64,000 nt of DNA from Sulfurimonas sp. CG01_land_8_20_14_3_00_36_23 (GTDB taxonomy: Bacteria; Campylobacterota; Campylobacteria; Campylobacterales; Sulfurimonadaceae): NCBI GenBank assembly GCA_002781365.1, contig PETN01000020.1, positions 62,001 to 126,000 of the forward strand, in the 5' to 3' direction. The notes below the pieces were generated by a model, which was given only the letters and a program-made list of their open reading frames with translations, had not been told where the DNA came from and did not search any database. How positions within the stretch are numbered: the first letter of the stretch is position 1; each line of letters begins with the position of its first letter. Shown here piece by piece: positions 60,158-64,000 of the stretch. A program made the translations under genes and the position numbers.

Positions 60158-61525
60158 TTGAGAAAAAAAAATAGTAAATCATTATTCGGGTTTTTGTTCT
60201 TCTTTGGAGTCTTGATAGGCGGCGCACTTTATCTTTATAATTCACTTTTATTTGAGAGAGAAGCTCCTGTAATCACACTTCAAAGTAATGGTTTTTGGAA
60301 CTTTAAAGAACCTCTAAAAATTAATATAAGTGATATAAGCGGTATCAAATCTTACAAGGTTATTTTAAAGAGTAAAGATGATGATAGACCTCTAAAATAT
60401 GAACAATTTATAAATCCATTGGATTCAGTCACAATTGATGTTGAACCAATACGAAGTGCATACACGATGAAAGATGATAGTGTAAAAATCATTATTGAAG
60501 CTGTGGATGCAAGTAAGTGGAACTTTTTAAAAGGAAATAGTGTATCCAAAGAGTTTGAACTTAAAATAGATAAACAAAGACCACAAGTAAGCGCGCTTGG
60601 ACACTCCTACAAGATAACAAAAGGTGGTTCAGCACTCGTTATATTTAAAGCAGAAGATGATAATTTAAAAGATGTTTATATTGATACAAACTTTGGTAAG
60701 CAGTTCAAAGTACAGCCCTTTTATAAAAAAGGGTATTACATCTGTCTCTTGGCATGGCCAGTTACAGTAAGTAGTTTCAAAGCGACCATTATCGCAAATG
60801 ATATGGCTGGAAATGTAACTAAGAGCTATGTGCAGCTCTATCTAAAAGAAAAAAGCTATAACATTTCAAAAATTAAGCTGAGTGACAAATTTTTAAAAGG
60901 TAAAATTGCTGAACTTGCCGCTGAGTTTGAAGAGACACAAGGGATAGAAAACTCTCTCGAGCAGTTTAAAATTATCAATGAAGATGTAAGAGCAAAAAAT
61001 GAAGCTTTGATTCATGATGTGACATCAAAACTATCCTCTAACATGATAAGTGATTTTGTAGTCAATAAAATGTATCCTCTTAAAAACGCACAAGTCGTCG
61101 CAAATTTTGGAGATCATAGAAAGTATTACTATAATGGAAATTATGTGAGTGAGTCCTATCACTTAGGCTTAGATTTAGCAAGTAATGCTATGGCAGAAAT
61201 AAAACCGCAAAATGGTGGAACTGTAGTTTACTCAAACTTCAATGGTCTCTATGGTAATATGCCACTTATTGATCATGGTCTTGGACTCTATACTCTTTAT
61301 GGACACTGTTCAAGTGTGCATATTAATTCTGGTGAGAGTATACCTACAGATTTTCATGTAGCAAACACAGGTAAAAGTGGCTATGCTATGGGTGACCATT
61401 TACATTTTGGTGTTTTAGTTCAGGGTATAGAAGTTCGTCCTGCTGAGTGGATGGATAAGACATGGATGAAGTTAAATATAACAAACGTTATCAAAAATGC
61501 CAAAGAAATTATAGACCGAAGCTGA
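60158..61525 (+). CDS. M23-family peptidoglycan endopeptidase
   Basis: A 455-residue periplasmic or membrane-anchored zinc peptidase. One N-terminal helix (about 9-28) is followed by a beta-rich region and a LytM/M23 domain with the metal ligands in YHLGLDLAS and GDHLHFGV, and the active His in LYTLYGHC. It starts with TTG directly after the DHH gene and precedes lpxC by 10 bases, the same neighbour as in Campylobacter. A role in cell-shape or division-linked wall cleavage is plausible. Confidence 0.9.
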   Translation: MRKKNSKSLFGFLFFFGVLIGGALYLYNSLLFEREAPVITLQSNGFWNFKEPLKINISDISGIKSYKVILKSKDDDRPLKYEQFINPLDSVTIDVEPIRSAYTMKDDSVKIIIEAVDASKWNFLKGNSVSKEFELKIDKQRPQVSALGHSYKITKGGSALVIFKAEDDNLKDVYIDTNFGKQFKVQPFYKKGYYICLLAWPVTVSSFKATIIANDMAGNVTKSYVQLYLKEKSYNISKIKLSDKFLKGKIAELAAEFEETQGIENSLEQFKIINEDVRAKNEALIHDVTSKLSSNMISDFVVNKMYPLKNAQVVANFGDHRKYYYNGNYVSESYHLGLDLASNAMAEIKPQNGGTVVYSNFNGLYGNMPLIDHGLGLYTLYGHCSSVHINSGESIPTDFHVANTGKSGYAMGDHLHFGVLVQGIEVRPAEWMDKTWMKLNITNVIKNAKEIIDRS

Positions 61526-61535
61526 GGGATTAAAG

Positions 61536-62420
61536 ATGTATCAAACAACTATAAAAAAATCTGTTGAATTAGTCGGAATTGGTCTGCATAAGGGTTCTCC
61601 TGTTAGACTTAAACTTGAGCCCTTGGATGCGAATAGTGGAATTGTCTTTTATCGTAGTGATGTTGATGTTTCTATTCCCTTAATTCCAAGCAATGTAGTA
61701 GATACAAAAATGGCAACAGTTATAGGCAAAGAGGGGTATGTGATTTCAACAATTGAGCATCTTCTCTCTGCAATTTACGCGTATGGAATTGATAATTTAA
61801 GAGTAATCGTAAATGCAGATGAGATACCTGTAATGGATGGAAGTAGTGCAAGTTTTTGTATGCTTTTGGATGAAGCTGGAGTTATTGAACAGGATGCACC
61901 TAAAAGAATCATGCGAATAAAAAAAGAGATTATTGTTCAAGAGGGAGAAAAGTATGTGAAACTCTCTCCTTCTCCTGATTTAAAATATGACTTTACTATT
62001 AAATTTCCACACCCTGTTATCAGTAAGCAAGAGTATGTTCTAGAGTTTACAAAAGAGAGCTATAAAAATGAGATAGCAAGAGCGAGAACTTTTGGTTTTT
62101 TACATGAAGTTCAGTACCTTCGTTCCAAAGGGTTGGCACTTGGAGGCTCTTTGGAAAATGCAATCGTTTTGGATGAAAAAAAAATCTTAAACCCTGAAGG
62201 ATTAAGGTTTCCAGATGAGTTTGTAAGACATAAAATACTCGATGCTATAGGAGATATGTCTTTAATTGGAATGAACTTTATTGGAAATTATGAAGCGATG
62301 GCAGGAAGTCATGATCTCAATCACAAATTGACTCTAGAACTTTTAAAAGATGCTGAAAATTATGAAGTGATAGAGCTTGTGGGTGAAAAAGCAAAAGAGT
62401 TAGAAAAAGCATATGCCTAA
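61536..62420 (+). CDS. lpxC: UDP-3-O-acyl-N-acetylglucosamine deacetylase
   Basis: The committed zinc-dependent deacetylase of lipid A synthesis. The 294-residue protein has [12 protein letters not shown] (zinc His), [22 protein letters not shown] (zinc His and Asp) and [13 protein letters not shown] (catalytic His). All metal and catalytic residues are present. GAGGGATTAAAG precedes the ATG. It overlaps the TsaB-like gene by 8 bases. Confidence 0.97.
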   Translation: MYQTTIKKSVELVGIGLHKGSPVRLKLEPLDANSGIVFYRSDVDVSIPLIPSNVVDTKMATVIGKEGYVISTIEHLLSAIYAYGIDNLRVIVNADEIPVMDGSSASFCMLLDEAGVIEQDAPKRIMRIKKEIIVQEGEKYVKLSPSPDLKYDFTIKFPHPVISKQEYVLEFTKESYKNEIARARTFGFLHEVQYLRSKGLALGGSLENAIVLDEKKILNPEGLRFPDEFVRHKILDAIGDMSLIGMNFIGNYEAMAGSHDLNHKLTLELLKDAENYEVIELVGEKAKELEKAYA

Positions 62421-62874
62421 AAAGGTAGATATACTTCTTATTGCTCTCTCATCTCCTATCCTTATAGGGGTATATGAGAACAGGCAATTAATTGACTCAA
62501 TTGAGAGCAAAGAGAAAAGTTCAGATGTCTTACCTCTACTTTTTGATGAACTCTTAAAAAAATATGAGGTACAAAATCTTTTTTATGCAAATGGCCCTGG
62601 AAGTTTTATGGCTATAAAAATTGCTTATATATTTTTGAAATCCATCAGTATCTTAAAAAATATACCACTCTTTGCTAGAGATGCATTTTATTTTAATAAT
62701 AATCAACCTATAAAAGCGATTGGAAAGCTATATTTTGTTAAGATTTCCTCAGAAATAAAAACTCAGAAGTTAGAAACAGTACCAGAGATGACTTTCTCTC
62801 TTGTAGATGTACTCAAATATAACGAGTTTAGCAAAATAGCGACACCACTTTATGAAATAGGTGCTGTTGGATAA
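62413..62874 (+). CDS. TsaB-like protein (threonylcarbamoyl-adenosine partner)
   Basis: A 153-residue protein in the place of the tsaB-like gene between lpxC and thrB in Campylobacter. The phrase [18 protein letters not shown] corresponds to the conserved GPGSFTGLRIG of TsaB, which supports the TsaD/TsaE enzymes that make the t6A modification of tRNA. It is shorter and more diverged than E. coli TsaB, lacking most of the second half, so function rests on that motif and on context. Confidence 0.75.
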   Translation: MPKKVDILLIALSSPILIGVYENRQLIDSIESKEKSSDVLPLLFDELLKKYEVQNLFYANGPGSFMAIKIAYIFLKSISILKNIPLFARDAFYFNNNQPIKAIGKLYFVKISSEIKTQKLETVPEMTFSLVDVLKYNEFSKIATPLYEIGAVG

Positions 62875-62890
62875 AAGGGCAGTAATAAGC

Positions 62891-63772
62891 ATGATAATAA
62901 GTGTTCCAGCAACGAGTGCAAATCTTGGACCAGGATTTGACTCTTTAGGTTTGGCAGTGGATTTACGAAATAGAGTTGAATTTCACGCATCAAAGTTTTT
63001 TAGTGTTTCCATCAAGGGTGAAGGTGAAAATAACCCTAGATTAAAAGGAAATAATCTTTTCGTAAGTATCTTCAATGAGCATTACACACGCTTAACCGAT
63101 AAAAAACAAAATTTTAAATTTACATTTTATAATCAAATTCCAATGTCAAGAGGATTAGGTAGCTCCTCCGCTGTAATAGTAAGTGCAATTGCAAGTGCGC
63201 ATGAAGCCGCTGGTATTAGAGTCTCTAAAAGAAGAATTTTAAACCATGCGCTTCATTATGAGTCACATCCAGATAATATTACTCCCGCAGTTATGGGTGG
63301 CTTTAATGCGGCAACAGTTGAGAAAAATAAAGTTTTTTCTCAGCAAAAACATATGCCAAACTACCTTAAAGCAGTTGTTGTAATACCAAATAAGCCCATA
63401 AACACGTCCAAAGCCAGAACACTTTTACCAAAATCATACTCTAAAGAGAATGCAATCTATAACCTTTCTCATACGGCATTAACAGTTGCTGCATTTTTTA
63501 ATGAAGATTGGGAGATGCTAAGATTAGCAACTGGAGATAGGTTTCATCAAAAGGCAAGAATGAAAGTTTTGCCAGAACTCTTTAGTGTGCAAAAAGTCGC
63601 CTATGAAAGTGGTGCACTAATGAGTACACTCTCTGGAAGCGGTTCCACTTTCTTTAGTATGGCGTATGATGATGATGCTAGTTTAATGGCAAGTAAATTT
63701 ACTCAAAAATTTCCTGAGTTTACTGTTAAGATTCTAGACTTTGATAATGATGGTTTAATAATAGAGCGATAA
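62891..63772 (+). CDS. thrB: Homoserine kinase
   Basis: Phosphorylates homoserine in threonine synthesis. I use the ATG at 62891 ([22 protein letters not shown]), giving 293 residues, since the earlier track codons precede the fold. GHMP-kinase motifs are all present: [15 protein letters not shown], the ATP loop [12 protein letters not shown], and the C-terminal [11 protein letters not shown]. The order lpxC, tsaB-like, thrB, ylxR-like matches Campylobacter. Confidence 0.96.
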   Translation: MIISVPATSANLGPGFDSLGLAVDLRNRVEFHASKFFSVSIKGEGENNPRLKGNNLFVSIFNEHYTRLTDKKQNFKFTFYNQIPMSRGLGSSSAVIVSAIASAHEAAGIRVSKRRILNHALHYESHPDNITPAVMGGFNAATVEKNKVFSQQKHMPNYLKAVVVIPNKPINTSKARTLLPKSYSKENAIYNLSHTALTVAAFFNEDWEMLRLATGDRFHQKARMKVLPELFSVQKVAYESGALMSTLSGSGSTFFSMAYDDDASLMASKFTQKFPEFTVKILDFDNDGLIIER

Positions 63773-63803
63773 ACTCTATTAAATAAAGTAAGATTAAGAT
63801 ATA

Positions 63804-64000
63804 ATGGCGAAAAAATTTCATCAACCTGTTAGAATGTGCATCTCTTGTAGAGAAAGAGATTCTCAAGATAAGCTACAAAGGCTTCAATGTGTTGAAGGTA
63901 CTTTGGAAACTTATAACGGGATAGGGAGAAGTTTTTATGTCTGTGCAAATTGCCTTTTAGAAGATAAGAAGATTTTAAAAGCACTGATGAGACAGTGCCG
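63804..64000 (+). CDS. YlxR/DUF448-family protein, cut by the window end
   Basis: Not in the ORF track because it runs off the right edge. Translation from the ATG at 63804 gives 65 residues and part of a codon: MAKKFHQPVRMCISCRERD near the start and GRSFYVCANCLLEDK further on. The paired CxxC motifs with R-x-C-x-x-CR are typical of YlxR (DUF448), an RNA-binding-fold protein normally encoded before infB. A TATAATGG sequence overlaps the start. Confidence 0.85.
   Translation, partial: MAKKFHQPVRMCISCRERDSQDKLQRLQCVEGTLETYNGIGRSFYVCANCLLEDKKILKALMRQC

Overview
The window is AT-rich chromosomal DNA (roughly one third G+C by eye) from a member of the Campylobacterota (Epsilonproteobacteria), most likely Sulfurimonas or a close relative. 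The evidence is gene content and order shared with Campylobacter/Helicobacter: cbpA-hspR; rsmD-flgI-flgJ-flgM-flgN-flgK; hemE next to a radical SAM gene; asd-flgR-flgQ-flgP-gyrA; a CosR/HsrA-type regulator; nadA-nadC; lpxC-tsaB-like-thrB-ylxR. Genus traits not typical of Campylobacter (pfkA, two Bat clusters, a Cyc2-like porin-cytochrome, an Amt-GGDEF fusion) point to a free-living relative. No insertion sequence, prophage, integrase or CRISPR array was seen.

Layout. 0-6 kb: pfkA with two small genes, purH, the cbpA-hspR heat-shock operon and murA. 6-10 kb: small unknown genes, a DnaQ-like exonuclease and a FapA-type (DUF342) protein. 10-15 kb: rsmD and a flagellar block. 15-20.4 kb: a lone ABC permease, an OprD-like porin, and a periplasmic binding protein coupled to a PAS/GGDEF/EAL receptor that is split by a frameshift. 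20.5-30.5 kb, mostly minus strand: tRNA-Asn, radical SAM, hemE, asd, flgR, flgQ, flgP, gyrA and the Cyc2-like gene. 30.8-31.6 kb: a PII gene, tRNA-Glu and tRNA-Lys. 31.6-43.8 kb: a long plus-strand run with two Bat (VWA/TPR/BatD) modules, a CsgG-like/LPP20 lipoprotein pair between them, and moxR/DUF58. 43.9-58 kb: a diguanylate cyclase, tyrA, bamA, ppx, ferredoxin, a two-component pair, folB, plsY, Amt-GGDEF, nadA and nadC. 58-64 kb: flhB, a DHH phosphoesterase, an M23 peptidase, lpxC, tsaB-like, thrB and a ylxR-like gene cut by the window edge.

Three themes tie genes together. Flagellar assembly: the sigma54 activator FlgR, sigma54-type promoters in front of flgI and flgP, and a sigma28-type promoter in front of the FapA gene. 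Cyclic-di-GMP signalling: four GGDEF/EAL-type coding regions, one fused to an ammonium transporter. Cell-envelope quality and shape: Bat modules, BamA, M23, murA, lpxC.

The most unusual signal is not a gene. A short word, core CCACATGC and fullest form TTTCCACATGCCAA, occurs about 29 times by hand count in both orientations. It is concentrated between genes, often as inverted pairs after gene ends, and inside genes it is read mostly as Ala-Cys-Gly or Pro-His-Ala. This is the pattern of a DNA-uptake sequence or another genome-wide protein-binding word, and I know of no description of one in this group.
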